From Trueperella sp. (lineage in GTDB: Bacteria > Actinomycetota > Actinomycetes > Actinomycetales > Actinomycetaceae), in assembly GCA_030532125.1 (NCBI GenBank), contig JAUNLU010000001.1:363960-427959 (forward strand): DNA of 64,000 nt, given 5' to 3'. A program made the position numbers and the translations under genes. A model generated the notes under the pieces. That model saw only the letters and a program-made list of their open reading frames with translations, was not told the DNA's origin and searched no databases. How positions within the stretch are numbered: the stretch's first letter is position 1; the number at the start of each line of letters is the position of its first letter. Below are positions 63,582 to 64,000 of this stretch, piece by piece.

Positions 63582-64000
63582 TTAGGCGAGCAGTGCATCG
63601 ACATCTTCATGCGGAAGATCGAAGGCGTCAGAAACTGCTGCAACGTAGACCTTGCCATCGTGAGTGGTTAGACCCTTAGCCAGTTCCGGACGACGCTGGC
63701 AAGCAGCCTTCCAGCCGTTGTTGGCAATCTCAATGCAGTAACGCATGGTGGCGTTGGTCAGACCGTAGGTTGCGGTGTTCGGTACGGCGCCCGGCATATT
63801 GGCGACGCAGTAGAACACCGAGTTGTGTACCTGGAAGGTCGGATCATCGTGCGTAGTCGGGTGCGAATCTTCGAAGCAGCCGCCCTGGTCGATAGCGACG
63901 TCAACCAGTGCCGAACCCGGCTTCATCTCAGCAACCATGTCGTTGGTTACCAGGTGCGGGGTACGAGCACCTGGAACGAGCACCGAACCGATAACGGCGT
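63582..64000 (-). CDS. ald: Alanine dehydrogenase, C-terminal part (runs off window)
   Basis: Only the last 139 or so residues are in the window; the 5' part lies beyond position 64000. Recognisable from SVLVPGARTPHLVTNDMVAEMKPGSALVD, VAIDQGGCFEDSHPTTHDDPTF and the late AVPNTATYGLTNATM, all characteristic of NAD-dependent L-alanine dehydrogenase. Catalyses reversible alanine/pyruvate interconversion. Its position beside a class III aminotransferase may be relevant, since alanine-pyruvate is a common amino donor pair. Confidence 0.94.
   Translation of the reverse strand, partial: AVIGSVLVPGARTPHLVTNDMVAEMKPGSALVDVAIDQGGCFEDSHPTTHDDPTFQVHNSVFYCVANMPGAVPNTATYGLTNATMRYCIEIANNGWKAACQRRPELAKGLTTHDGKVYVAAVSDAFDLPHEDVDALLA

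Overview
The window looks like part of the chromosome of a moderately low-GC actinobacterium. Supporting signs are gyrB-gyrA followed by a DUF3566 membrane protein and tRNA-Ile/tRNA-Ala, crgA, a class E sortase, and the fhaA-fhaB-pstP-rodA-pbpA-pknB cell-wall locus. GTG starts are frequent and several genes appear leaderless. Having both class Ib (nrdHIEF) and class III (nrdDG) ribonucleotide reductases points to a facultative or microaerophilic lifestyle. Base composition (roughly 50-55% GC by eye) and gene content fit Actinomycetaceae, but no species can be named from the sequence alone. No prophage, insertion sequence, CRISPR array or rRNA was seen.

Layout. 1-5.6 kb: gyrB, gyrA, DUF3566 gene, tRNA-Ile, tRNA-Ala. 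5.9-12 kb: a five-gene carbohydrate/polyol locus with a DeoR regulator, a GlpK-like kinase with an altered substrate motif, an EutH-type transporter and two FAD oxidoreductases. 12-15.4 kb: a Lys/Ala-rich membrane protein with a DLW-39-like tail, cyclophilin, rhomboid protease, CrgA, sortase E and a 53-residue membrane protein. 15.4-22.7 kb (minus strand): the PASTA kinase/elongation locus. 22.9-31.4 kb: tRNA-Leu, then housekeeping and accessory enzymes, ending in a Fur regulator overlapping an unusual MTA/SAH nucleosidase fused to homing-endonuclease-associated-type repeats. 31.6-35.4 kb: nrdHIEF behind a tandem NrdR-box pair. 35.5-46.1 kb: a low-molecular-weight phosphatase, a sugar ABC importer without its own ATPase, a flavin oxidoreductase and HrpA helicase. 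46.3-49.4 kb: nrdD and nrdG, preceded by an NrdR-like box and a CRP-type palindrome. 49.6-56.2 kb: an NSS transporter with its small subunit, an ABC exporter divergent from a sensor-less two-component system, and a membrane EEP-family protein. 56.3-64 kb: an aldehyde dehydrogenase divergent from a six-gene operon, then alanine dehydrogenase running off the right edge.

The best candidate for an undescribed system is the six-gene operon at 57961-63372. It encodes a class III aminotransferase and a split (two-subunit) transketolase, flanked by two distantly related proteins that each look like tandem SCP2-like lipid-binding domains, and ends with a VOC-fold protein. It is transcribed divergently from a succinate-semialdehyde-type dehydrogenase across a 92-bp promoter region with inverted repeats. 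The gene set suggests TPP-dependent two-carbon transfer plus transamination on a possibly hydrophobic or carrier-held substrate. The product cannot be deduced from sequence.
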